NCBI GenBank assembly: GCA_902806595.1
Contig: CADCXC010000013.1
Span: 496,001-560,000, forward strand
Source: Pyrenopolyporus hunteri
Lineage: Eukaryota; Ascomycota; Sordariomycetes; Xylariales; Hypoxylaceae
Length of the DNA: 64,000 bases
Reading direction: 5' to 3'
The translations under genes and the position numbers were made by a program. Below the pieces are notes generated by a model. It did no database searches. It worked only from the letters and a program-made list of their open reading frames with translations, and was not told the DNA's origin. Positions 34,891 to 46,176 of this stretch are shown one piece after another (position 1 is the stretch's first letter; every line of letters begins with the position of its first letter).

Positions 34891-35700
34891 ATGTTAAAGT
34901 CAACAGTTATGGCTCCAACTATCGTCCTTATTACCGGCACCAACTGAGGAATTGGTAAGGGACTTGCTAAGCATTACCTCGCCCTACCCGAGCACAAAGT
35001 CATAGCCGCCAATCGCAATTCGGAGGATCCTAAGTCTAAGGAGCTCAAAAATCTACATAAGGCCTCGAGAAGCCGCCTAATCATTGTAAATGTTGACGTT
35101 GTGAGGAACTCGGATGCATTGACCGCCGTCGAAGAATTCCGGAAACAGAGTATCGACCACTCAGACATCGTCATTGCGAACGCTAGCCTTACGGGTGGGT
35201 TTATCAAGATCAAAGATGCCGAAATTGACTCTATACAAAAACACTTCTATGTCAACACCGTCAGTATGGTGGTTTGTGACGATTGGGGCTACCGCAGGTT
35301 CTCTCCAGGTAAATAGATTGAACCAATACCGCGATAACCTGGGATATGCTAAGCCTTCTGGAATACGCTCCCTGTACCTAATGCTATGTACGGCCATTCG
35401 AACGCCGCGGCTCACCGGCTGACCAAGAAGGTCAACGGGGAAGATGATTATATTGCCGCATTCGTAAAATATCCTGTGTGAGTTACCAGAAAGCGCTATC
35501 GCCAGAGCCAGATTGCTGATTCCTCATTCTATACGGGCTTGGACCGACATGGGAAATGAAATAACTAAGACTCGATCTTCGCGAGGCTCCTCTCACACTC
35601 GAGCGGTCTTGTGACGATACCTTCAAGGTAATTAATGAGGCTACTAAAGACCCAAGCGGCAAGTTCTGAGATTACGAAAGGAAATAGGAATCTTGGTGAT
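34891..35700 (+). pseudogene. Broken short-chain dehydrogenase (norsolorinate ketoreductase-like)
   Basis: A decayed SDR gene starts 350 bp right of the AT block. From ATG 34909 the frame reads MAPTIVLITGTN, then TGA (34945-34947) at the position expected for Arg in the TGxNxGIG cofactor motif, then GIGKGL. Recognisable SDR segments follow to about 35280 (IVNVDV, DIVIANA), then the frame is lost. Further fragments include MYGHSNAAA (35386-35412), where the catalytic YxxxK lysine is replaced by Asn, and EATKDPSGKF followed by TGA (35667-35669) where Trp is expected. Both stops are explainable by one C-to-T or G-to-A change. The subfamily call is from motif memory. It is not functional as read. 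Confidence 0.75.
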
Positions 35701-36479
35701 TTCGAGCGGACGATCTGTGGTTATTATCAGCACGCCAGCAAAACACCAAATATACTTGCCTAGGTATGGATTGACCTAATATTCTCGCTCCGTAACCCTC
35801 CGAATATCTAGTCTAGAGATGTCCCTGAATGTTTATGAATTGGGGTTTGGCGAGACCTTTCTTGTCCCACAGCGCCCAGTGAACCTGGGGAATGGAACAT
35901 ACATGATTCTTAAAGGATGCGCAATGGAGTCTTCGGCCACGCTCCCGAATTTGTGCGAGAGCGGCAGTATATTGTAACTTGGTAACGTATGATTCACATA
36001 CGTCCACGTATCTCAAGTTCTTGGAGAAGTCTTTGGTGTTCGAGTTGTATGTAGTTGACACTAGGCGACGGCGTGTTTACCTAGGTACCTATATACCGAG
36101 GCTATAGTTAACATTAATTACACAATAGTTAATCGGAGCCAAGATTGGGTTAGAATACCACTGATAAAACTAAACGCAAGAATGAAGGCCGATAAACAAT
36201 TCATTACACAATAGAACATATGATGCCCCACCTATATAGCTCCCTCTTGGGAGGGTTTCCGATCACGGCTCCTATTTTAGTCGTAACGGAAATGATGGAT
36301 TCGTGGTTATCGGTGTGTTTAGGGCGTGCCAAGTCGTAAAGCTGCCTAGCTTTGCGTGCTAGAAGTGTGTGGATGTTCTCCCACTAGACGCATCGTGTAT
36401 TTATAGGGAGGACTGGCGCAGTTGTATCTTGATCGTATTATTTTAACCAAACTTGAGTCTATCGAAAGAAGAGTTGGCA
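35701..36479. other. Intergenic region
   Basis: About 0.8 kb between the SDR relic and the MFS gene. A TAGGTACCTA motif lies near 36080. No gene is seen. Confidence 0.45.
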
Positions 36480-38028
36480 ATGGATCGTCAAGAGGGGACA
36501 GCAGACGGAGAACGGGACCTGGAATTAATTGAACTTGGCCGGCTGGGCGAAGATGAGGGTAGGATATCCGCCCATGCGTATCCGGAGCCGGATCGCGGCA
36601 GACATGCCTGGCTGTTCCTTTGGGTTGGCTGTTTTCTTATGATTGCGCTGACATGGGGATTTCCGTTCTCATACGGGGTCTTCCAAAGCTACTATTCGTC
36701 TCATCCACCCTTTTCGGATCAGCCCGAGGGTCTGCCTGCAGTTGGAACCACGGCTTTGGTACGTCGACGGCTACATGTAACTTCCTGGCATACGTTTCGG
36801 TGGAAACCCCTAACACCGGCTCTTAGGGCATCCTTTACCTATCGTCGCCGCCATCATTTATTATCTTACAGAGATATCAATCGTATAGACGGGCAGCTCT
36901 CATTGTTGGGTCCATTATCACATGTCTTGCTATCCTTGCATCTGCCTTTGCTTCCAAGGTCTGGCATCTGCTCCTGACGCAGGGAGTTTTATATGGGCTC
37001 GGCGCTAGTGTTGTCAATACGGTGACGATCCAGTTCCTGAACGAATGGTTTATCGAGCGCAAAGGCCTCGCATTTGGGATCCAGGAAAGCGGCGCGGGAA
37101 TGGGTGGGATAATCATCCCGTATGTAAGACCCTGATATCCGTGAGCGCACGAATCTGACGTCGTGAGTAGTGTTTTGATGACTTGGGGTCTCGAAAAGTA
37201 CGGCCATCGCACTATGCTAATAGCCTGGTTTATCGCTGTCACTACGCTATCCGTGCCGTCAATTTACTTCCTTCGGGCGCGTGTTAGGCCACCGCGGACT
37301 GCCGTAACCTCTCAACTCGGCACTTTGGGATTTCTCGCGACACCAATCTTTGCTATACTTCAAGCTGGCAACATCTTCCAGGCACTCGGAAATTTCTTAC
37401 CTGGTATCCATCTTCCAAGTATGTAGCCCCGTGCGGTCTTTAGTGATGCGCTGATGCGGAATGGCTAATTTTGCGTGATTTAGCTTTCGCACAGCACTTC
37501 GGCGCTACATCTTTAGATGCAGCAGGCATGCTCTCACTATACAACGCAGCAACCGTCATCGGTGCTATTTGTACAGGATATTTAGTCGACAGTTATCATG
37601 TTTCGGTATCACTCGTTCTCCTGTCTTTCGGGGCCGCCGTCGCAGTCTTCTTTGCGTGGGGTTTTGCGGCCAACTTTGGGGCATTATGCGCCTTTGCTTT
37701 CTTCTATGGCGTCTTTGCCGGAGGTTGGAGCTCGACGTGGGTTGGCATAGGCCTCGAGATACAGAAGCGGAGTCCCCACGCTGATCTGGGGGTGCTGTGG
37801 GGATTCGCGGCGGCTGCGAGGGGGATTGGCAGTATTGCTAGCGGGCCCATAAGTGAAACGCTGATAGCTGATGGAAGTGACAAGACTATTTGGTGGCCGA
37901 GAAGTTACGGCACGAGTTATGGCATGTTGATTCTATTTACCGGCGTTATGCTCAGCTTGGGTGGCGTTGGCTGTTCGGCTCGAGCGTATGAGGTTCTCAA
38001 GAGAATCAGGCATCGGCATAACGAGTAG
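36480..38028 (+). CDS. MFS monocarboxylate-type transporter
   Basis: Four exons (36480-36758, 36827-37119, 37171-37418, 37484-38028) give 454 residues. The introns are 68, 51 and 65 nt. The product begins with a short acidic tail and then helix 1, WGFPFSYGVFQSYY, a hallmark of the fungal MCT/MCH family. It continues with about twelve helices, including GLGASVVNTVTIQFLNEWF, an RKGLAFGIQESGAGMGG loop and LPTFAQHFGA at the seventh helix. The family moves monocarboxylates, riboflavin or unknown small acids across the plasma membrane; the substrate here cannot be told. ATG 36480 is preferred because no in-frame ATG lies upstream. No metabolic partner is adjacent. Confidence 0.87.
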
Positions 38029-39626
38029 TATAGCAGATATCGTCTGATAATTTGTGTGAGATATATCTTGGAGGACGATAATCGGGACGAGCAGGCTTCA
38101 CTTAATATTGCACATGATGAGACCTATCCTTCCCAAGGGCCCCCTAAAACATCGAGGTTAGGGGAAAGTCATTATATTTTAGTGGATTTTGGCGCCGAAT
38201 TCACTACAACCATAGCCCTGAAATCGTCCTAATCATCATATTGTGCGGCCCCCTACCCTTCCGACGATATAGGTAATATCTATGCGTTCTAGCAATACGT
38301 ATATGGTGCTATGGGTCCTGTCTTCTTGGCAGGAGGTGCTATCTACGCCGACGTTTTAGCTACCTGCATACTACCTATAATAAAAACGAAACGGGTGCTA
38401 AAATCAACCTACCTACCTACCTAGGTATGTATCTAGGTAGGTAGGTATCTAGGTGTGTTCTGAGCAGAAGGCAGTTAGCTAGGTTACGGCCGCTTGTTGC
38501 GGCGGCTTTCAGGGCTACGAAGCTTGCATTTATAGCGGGAAGTAGGGGGCCGTGCTGGTAGGATCTACGCCGGGACCCGCTGTAATTATGGGTGTTAAGA
38601 CGCCGCAAATTTAGGGAGCCGTCGTCGGAAAAAAGCTACCTACCTAGAGGTCTTATTTAAATTAGTGGGGTGAATAGCCTAGAAGCACCGCTGAGCAAGT
38701 TGGATAGTGGCGCTTCCAACGCCCTACCGTAGTAGCCTAGGGCTCACGTGGATCGAGCCGTTTGGCCGCCCTGAGAATGTAGCTCTCCGATTTAGATCTT
38801 ATGAGCTGAAGTTAAGGTGGGCATGGAAGAGGTTATCAGAGCGGTTAGCGTGTTGGGTTAGGAGTGCTTCGAAGCACGGCGGGATAATATTGACGCAGGA
38901 TGTCTCCCGGCGAATACGGGTGCTTTCTTCGGGTGTCTTAGGTAGTTGAAGCTTGGAAGATAGGAGGTGTACAGTACCAATTTAGAACGCACCCTTACTA
39001 AAGTAAGAATTATCGCTTTCTTCGACGTCCCAATCGTTATGAAGGAAATAGTGGTGCTATTATTTATTAAGGGCAGGAGATCAACTCATCAATGAAAAGG
39101 CGTTACCTATAAATATATGGTTAAAATGTTTGCCAATACACCCCGCAGATAAACGGTATATGGAATCTTATCTTTACATATCTTAATGCTGAGTTTTGAC
39201 GAGATAAATAGGTATTCGACAACACATATCTAGGTGGGTAGGTAGTAAGATGACTTCCAAGTTATTACGGCCGTATCATATCGATCAAACCCCTTATAAA
39301 ACTCGCCGCGGGTTACTTCTTCATGTTCGTGCTTATGCCTTATGGAAGTGAGTGAATTGTGAAATGCTGCGGGGCATTCGTCCGATCTGCAGCGTATTCC
39401 CCTGGGGTTTCACACGTGGTGCTACCTGGATATCTACCTATCTATTCGCTAAGTTATTGAGGCCTCCGATCTGTTAGCAGCTCGTCCGGAATTACGGCTC
39501 TGCTCTTACTCTGGGCTTTAAAGGCGCATTTGTCGTGTTTCGACTCCCACTCCCACTCCCCCTCGACCGTTTACGCCTAATTCAATATCGTCGCTTGGCA
39601 TTGAGAAAGCCCTAAACTGCTACATC
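38029..39626. other. Intergenic region with ACCTAGGT palindromic repeats
   Basis: About 1.6 kb without a supported gene. A conspicuous cluster of ACCTACCTAGGTAGGT-type palindromic repeats lies at 38406-38456. ORFs are short and featureless. The last 100 bases probably contain the promoter of the caspase-fold gene. Confidence 0.5.
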
Positions 39627-40892
39627 ATGGCCCGTAAGAAATCTCTGCTCATCGGCATCAACTACTTCGGTTCTGAACACGAGTTGAATGGCTGCATCAA
39701 CGACTCTGAAAACATTCGGAACTTCCTCGTCGAAGAGCGGGGTTTCTCACCAAGTAGCCACGACATGGTCATATTGTCGGATATCCCTGAAAACTATGGT
39801 ACCCCTTTCTTTCCAACGGCAGCCAACATCATGGCGGCCATCAACTGGCTAGTTACTAGAAACCAGCCAGGCGATATACTTTGGTTGAGTTATTCAGGCC
39901 ACGGAGGTTAGACCCTCGCATCATCATCCCGCGGTCGTAGGTGTAACGTTGGTGCTGATTTACACGCTCAGGTCAAGTTAAAAACGAAGACCGAGCGTCG
40001 GGGTAGGCTAAAAATATAAGTTAGACGATCGTCCGGTTCTTATCGCTGATATCAATCAGGTTTGATGATACAATATGCCCAGTGGACTTTAGAGAGAATG
40101 GGCAAATTCCAAGCGACGTAGTGAGCTCATGGAATTCTACGGTTCGGTTGCGTATCTCAAGGATCCTAAACTAACCCGGTTTCTTCCCGCAGCTTCATCG
40201 AGCAATCGTCTCCCCGATGCACCCCGAGTGCCGCCTCACGATCCTGTTTGACTGCTGCCATTCCGGCTCGGCCTGTGAACTACCCTACGTTTACCGACCG
40301 GACGAAGAGGGTAATGTGAACATGGTCGATACGATCAAACAGGGTATCGGATTGATCCGCGCGGCGGAGGGGCTCTTTGAGGGCGGCTTCTCCATGTCTA
40401 AAGTAGACGACGCCAAGATGTTGCTTGGTGGTGCGACTGATTTTTTCAACGGGCTACACCATCGTAGAAATCAAGATGTAGACGAAGATGGACTCGCGTC
40501 CGAGAACTTTGAGGAACATTGGGAGACGGAAGGTAAAGATGTATGGATGTTCTCCGGGTGCGCAGACAATCAGACATCTGCGGACACATCTATCGCTGGA
40601 GCGCCTACCGGCGCAATGTCTTGGGCATTTGTGAGGGCTTTGAGAGAGAACCCGGAACAATCTTATATAAACGTATGGCTCAAGCTGGGTAGGGTTAGCC
40701 TAAGTCGTCTACTAATTTTTTTTTTCTCTTAGATCCTTCAAAATACCCGAGAGGAACTTGCTCAGAAGTATTCTCAAATCCCCCAATTGAGCTGCGGAGG
40801 CCGATACGACCTGGACCAAGGGCTTGTGGTGAGTGATTCGCATCAGATTCGCGTCTGGCACGGTTTATTTGCTAACTAAAATACAGTTGTAA
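39627..40892 (+). CDS. Caspase-fold protease (type I metacaspase-like), no prodomain
   Basis: Caspase-fold Cys protease; metacaspases cleave after Arg/Lys and act in protein quality control and cell death. Six exons (39627-39906, 39972-40002, 40060-40117, 40193-40672, 40733-40828, 40887-40892) give 316 residues. Exon 2 is only 31 nt, and exon 6 carries one codon plus the stop. The p20 core starts almost at residue 1 (KKSLLIGINYFGSEHELNGC). The catalytic His is in SYSGHGG (His92) and the catalytic Cys in LFDCCHSGS (Cys145). FDDTICPVDF and the late MFSGCADNQTSADT are standard metacaspase blocks. The usual Pro/Gln/Tyr-rich prodomain is absent. Residues after Cys145 include a family-typical helical insertion before WMFSG. 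Confidence 0.9.
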
Positions 40893-42022
40893 GATTCTAT
40901 GCAGAAATAGAGGCCAAGATATTACTGTACAGGAGACAGACGCTTACTAATTAAAGCGAGTCCTTTTAACCCCTTTCGACCTTTACCACTTGCCTACTAT
41001 CGATAAGAGCCGTATAAATGCTGCGGCCTATGCGACATGGCTTGCTGAACGATTTCTACCATTTTATTTACTGTCCACGCCGGGCCGTAAGATGTGTTGA
41101 AGTGTTAAAGTCTTTTGTGCTCCATAGGTACCTAGGTACCTATGTATTTTATAAGTACAGCAATACGCGATTATGTAAAGGAGAAGTAGAAGTGCTGGGT
41201 ACGCTAGTCACGTGAAGTTTCTCATAGTATAATTAACTCTAGTTTCAATCTGTGGGGCGCGGCGTATTCATATTCACTTTTCGACTAATAAACGTACAAA
41301 GACCCAAGCCCAAGCCTGGAGTGAATAATTCAAGAGCTACGGCTTCACTAGTCATGAAAATAGAGGTTATGTTTTGAGCTTAAAATTTGACGCTCGGCCT
41401 TTAAATTAGCAGGAGGATCTCATAATATAGACGTCGAATGACTTGGATACGGCTTTTTCCTTTCTATTTCGCAAAGCCGGTTCCCGTCAATCTGGAAAAT
41501 CGCCAGCCAGTTCGAGTCCGCCGAGCGCGACATATATCACAGAATACGATTGATCCATCGGCATCCCGTTAAGGGTTTGAATAGGAAAAGTTGAAAAGAT
41601 GAACCGAAAGGACCAGTCCAGCATTCTGGGTAAGTTAATTTCGGTTCTTTCATCATTAGCATTTGCCTTGGTACCTGCTGGAGAGATGTTACTACGGATC
41701 CTAAGATGCGTCGATGGCGCCAAACCGGCAGTACACCATATAATACCACCTTTTACGGGTGATACTTCTAGTCCATATCATCAAAGGAAATCGCCTCGGG
41801 ACTCCATACCACCTGCCTCAGGACTCTGGCCCGTTACTACAGCAGCTGCCCTGAGCAAAGGTCCCTTAGTTAGGAAGTTATAGGGCGCCTAGCAACGCGC
41901 CGTTAGGCCACGACAATAAAAACATAAATGTCTAAACTAGCACTTATGCTACTTCCACCTTTTCTTCCAGTTGAGTTACTCCCATCATCATCATCATCAA
42001 TATTCAGCCTTCGACCTTCAAG
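40893..42022. other. Intergenic region
   Basis: About 1.1 kb. It includes the palindrome TAGGTACCTAGGTACCTA near 41126-41143. A 94-codon ORF at 41599-41883 has a hydrophobic N-terminus but no family signal and overlaps other ORFs, so I do not call it. A CAT-triplet run near 41981-41999 lies just before MED22. Confidence 0.45.
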
Positions 42023-43078
42023 ATGGCTTCCCAGTATGGCGAGAAGAGCCTGGCTTTAGCCATCGCCAGCCAAAATCTCGCCCTAGAGAGGGAGGCTAGA
42101 GATGAGCCCGACTATTCGTCAACGTTTTATGTATCGGATAGAAGCGACATAAACCCCCAAGAGCCAGGTCAAGAGCCAGACCAAGACCAAGATCAAGACC
42201 AAGATCAGGATGCGGAGCAAGAGCAAACACAAGGACCAACACCAGTCTCAGAGCCAGAGCTGCAGCCCGAGTCACAACCAGAAGCAGAAGCAGAAGAGGC
42301 TGACCATAGCAACATTCTAGACCGCCATAACCGCGCCGTCGCGCAGATCCTATCGCATTTCCGCAACATCGTCATGGCGGCCACCACACCCCTATCGCAG
42401 AACGGCAACGTCATCGAGCACGCTGCCCTCAACCGCATGACCATGGAGACAGAGTCCGCCGCCCTGGTGCGTATTCTTCCGCTCCCCCCCTTCTCTCCCA
42501 CCTCCTTTCCCTCTCTCCCTCCCTCCCTACCTTTCTATCCAACCCTATATACCCCCATCCCAAAAAGAACCCACGCCCATCTAACCCTTCCCCCCATCCA
42601 GATCTCCGAGATCCAGGGCCTGCTCGCCATCAACCGGGAGATCAAAGCGCTCTGGATCCGCGGCCCGCTGCGCCAGCCGGGCGAGGACGACGCCCGGGAG
42701 GCCGAGATCGACAGGCAGGCGGAGAAGGTGGCGCGCCTGTACGACCAGGTGCTCGAGATGCGCGACGGCGCCATCCGCGCGGAGAACGCGGCCAGGGCGC
42801 AGGGCGGCGCTAGCAACGGCGGCAGTAGCGGGGGAGTAAACGCCGGCGAAGGCGCTTCTGCTACGGCGGCTGGCGGTTCCTAGGAGGACGGCCGGGCCGC
42901 TGGCGAGAAGAAGAATAAGAATAAAAATAAGAACAAAAACAAGAAGAAGAAGAAGAAGAAGGCTAAGGCCAAGGTTACGGAAGAAGCGGCGGAGGGAGCC
43001 GAGAAGGCTGGTGAAAGTACTACTGACGGCGATGCGCAGGAGACTGCTTCATCTCACACTGAAAAGGGGAGTCCTTAG
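42023..43078 (+). CDS. MED22: Mediator complex subunit 22
   Basis: Head-module Mediator subunit (Med22/Srb6, Surf5 family). The core is NRAVAQILSHFRNIVMAA, HAALNRMTMETESAALI and LLAINREIKALWIRGPL, the family signature. An acidic, Gln/Glu/Pro-rich N-terminal insert with repeated QD pairs precedes it. Intron 1 (42467-42601, 135 nt, donor GTGCGT) is a multiple of three without stops, but splicing is needed to join the conserved helix. After an acidic helix the frame meets TAG at 42881-42883. A possible 48-nt phase-0 intron (42836-42883, GTAAAC to CCTAG) removes this stop and continues into a Lys/Asn-rich tail ending at 43078, giving 290 residues. Unspliced, the protein ends at 42883. I favour the spliced form but cannot decide. 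Confidence 0.88.
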
Positions 43079-43420
43079 AATACTTCGCGGTATCCCCAGG
43101 GGCCCTAGGGACTGGTGGACTTCTATTTGTCATTCTGAATCTAGCCCATCCCCAGCAGTTCACCGGCCGGGGTGGTTTATGTGTACCTAGTGGATTCGGT
43201 TCGTTAAGACCAGGCGGACATGGTGGCTACGCGAATCAATGCGCATTATTTTGATGAACCGGATGGGATCTCATACATAGGCTTGTTAACAGTGCTACTT
43301 TGATCTCGGTAATGGGATCGTTGCTTCGTGGTACGAATGTCGCGTATTACCCGCGGAGTCGAAAACCCTCCCAGTAGAGCCTAAAACGCACGCACGTAGA
43401 AGTAGGGTATCGGATCGGAA
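43079..43420. other. Intergenic region between convergent MED22 and PUS1
   Basis: About 0.34 kb shared by the two 3' ends. No other feature is seen. Confidence 0.5.
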
Positions 43421-45458
43421 TCAGCTCTCGCCCTCTTCCGGGTTCTCCTCCCCTTCGTCTCCCAGTTCATCCTCTAATTCCCGGGGTATAGCCCCAGTTC
43501 TTTTCTCTGCTGCTTCTATGCCTCCGGCCGTTACCCAGAGGAAGTAACCCATCTTATAATTATCTATCTGGTGGAAGAACATGTGGAATCTGCGAGATTG
43601 TTAGCAAGGACCGCCGGAATATATACTCGCGGCCTCTCGGTTCTGAGAGTCGGAATAAGAAACAACTTACGAATTCTCTTTCTCCTCCAATTCAAAGATC
43701 CGCCTATAGATGTGCTCGTCCTTAAATTCCTGGATCTCCTTCTCGTAGTTGCCATAGTCGAGCTCTTCCAAATTGTACTGGTCCCGGGCGCGCTTGTTGT
43801 AACTCTCGAAGACGGGCCTCTCGAGCAGCAGACCCAGGCTGGGCGCCTTGGGAATGCTGATGCGAGTGGGACCGTAGCTCTGATCGATAACGGAAAGGGG
43901 TGTGGCGCAGCGGGTGACGAGGACGGCCATACCAACCATCTTGCGGATCTGATGCATCATGAAGGACTGCCCATGTACCTTAAGTGACAGCCATTGCGTG
44001 TCATTAATCTGGACAGGTTCCGGATTCGCGATGAAGGACTTGATTGTCCGTTTCGCCGAAGGGTCCGAGTGGCTCTTCTGGATGGTGTAATTATGGAAAT
44101 TCTTGGTACCGACATATCGGTCAAGAGCTTGTTGAAGCTCGGATAGTCGCTCGGGAGTGACTCGATAGCGCCGCTTCGCAGCCACATAAGCGGCCTTGAT
44201 CTGCTTAATAGCACGGTCTACCGGATGAATCTCTTTGGGTTTCGCCTCTTCCGATCCACCAGTGACCTCCTTTTCGGTCATTATGGTGTCCACGGAGGAA
44301 CCTTGTGCCAAATCAGACGCTTCTACAGCTTCACCATCCGTCTTCTCGGGGTTTACTTTTTTGGTCTTGGATTCGTTCGCCGCAGCCTCATCTGTAGGGT
44401 TGGGCTCCATCGCCTCTATGTCACCCAAAGCCTTTATGCGCTGTAAAACGACGTCACGTATACCAGACGGCAAGCTGTCCAGGATGGGCTGGATATCATT
44501 TTTCTGTACTTCATCCCAGTAGTCTTTAACCCCGCCCAGCCGTTTCGCGTATTCTTCTTCTACGCCGTGCTCCTTTACAGACTCTAGAACCTTCTTACCG
44601 AGATAGCTCTCGGGATGCGGAGGTAGTAAGCAGTAACTCGGCATCAAGTATTCATACCATCTGGAGTCGCAGGCCTGGTAGCAGCTGAAGGCATTGTTCG
44701 TACGCTGAATACCCCATACTCGGATCTGGGGCGGGAGGTTCTCGTTGATCTTCTTCACCACGTCAGGATCTTCGATGATCAGCTTCAGGGATATCATATT
44801 TCCGGCAGCGTGGACGCCCTTGTCGGTCCTCGCGCATCGCACGAAGCTCGACTTCCTCGGGTCGTCGGCATTGGCCTTGGAAATAGCCTTCGCGGCAACG
44901 AGGGCGGCGAAGATATCTCCCTCGATCGTCTTCTCCTTGTGGTTGATCTGCAAGCCATGGTATCCTGTGCCAGCATAGCCAATCATGACAGCAACTTTGC
45001 GCTTCGGTCTGCGTTCTTCGGCAGCGATCTCCTCCTCCGGAAACTGGATGCTCATGTAGCTAGGCTCGGTGTTCGCGGCGGCGTCTCCATTCTCCTCGAG
45101 CCTCCTACGCTTTCGCTCTTGCCATCCCTTCTCGTTGCGCTCGCGTCTGTCATGAGGTCCTCGACTGAGAGCTAATTAGCAAATATCAACTTGGGTCCTA
45201 CAGCCAATTGGCATGCTATAGAGATTACCCTTTCTTATCCTGCCCAGGCGCCTTCCGCTTATTCTCCTGTACTCGGCGGCGGCCGTTAGACGTGAGCCTT
45301 CTATTCCCACGCTCGTTTTCGTTGCGACGGTTCGGGTCTGCAGTGTTGGAATCTGCATTGGAGCCTGGATTTTTGGGCAGACTTGGTGTAGACGTGGTCG
45401 CACCAGTTTCCATGTTGCTGCTAGTTGGTGCGTCGCTGATACTGTTCTCGGTCGCCAT
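43421..45458 (-). CDS. PUS1: tRNA pseudouridine synthase 1
   Basis: TruA-family enzyme converting uridine to pseudouridine in tRNAs and U2 snRNA, in nucleus and mitochondria. Exons 45458-45229, 45164-43671 and 43589-43421 give 630 residues. The catalytic Asp lies in CARTDKGVHAAGN (about residue 191). Other family blocks are VMIGYAGTGYHGLQ, NAFSCYQACDSRWYEYLMPS, KNFHNYT, SFMMHQIRKMVG and PVFESYN. A Lys/Arg-rich N-terminus could target the nucleus. A polar insertion of about 70 residues lies between the catalytic halves. The final exon (HMFFHQIDNYKMGYFLWV, then an acidic tail) is added because the open frame ends right at a consensus GTAAGT donor and the downstream exon matches the family C-terminus. 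Confidence 0.94.
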
Positions 45459-46176
45459 CTTAAGATCGAAGGGCGAATTTGCATTATTATGAATCCTTCT
45501 CAAATTTATTTGCGATTGTAAAAAAAAGCTCCACGGCTTAACTGAAGAAGAGAAGGAGCTGCATCTCCTTATCGATAAGCTAGCCCCGTATAAATGAGGG
45601 GCACTTTTTCAGGGGTATGTTGCGTGCGGTACACCAAACAGAGCTGGAACTAAGCCATGCACCTATATAATTGACCCACCTAGAGGCCGACCGCGACCGC
45701 TGGTTAAGAATGGGTCCAGTGTAAGATCCTGTTATTTCATTGGCTACTCATGGCCATTAGTCGACTCCTAGCTAAGCCAGTTACTTGTCTCCCCTCCAAC
45801 TTACAGGTCGTTTTTAAGGCGTTCCAGCGGTCGACTGAAATTACGAGCCTTGACTACCACCCGACCAGATACCGAATCCGAGTTGTTCTCCGAAATCTGT
45901 AAAGGGCAGAATCACCGACCCGGTATCCTTCAAACCCAATATCAATATCAATATATTCATAAGTAGGAGCTGAGTATTTTCACATTTAAGTCCACCTCGT
46001 CCACCTCATCCCCGACATATAAATACAGCTGCCTAAGGTCTGGTAGTATTCTAAACGAGAGATCAAACTGCTTGGTAACAACGAGAGTCCTCAATCATAC
46101 AAATACCTTCGACCTATTGGTTTACCCCGGCGACTTGGCCGTTACGAAGAAGACCTTCCTAGGACCGGTACTGAAC
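45459..46176. other. Intergenic region upstream of PUS1
   Basis: About 0.7 kb between the PUS1 start and the 3' end of the O-methyltransferase, both on the minus strand. It should hold the PUS1 promoter. No other feature is seen. Confidence 0.45.

Noticed and set aside
41599..41883. 94-codon ORF with hydrophobic N-terminus
   Set aside because: No family signal, no splice extension, and overlapping ORFs on the other strand of equal quality.
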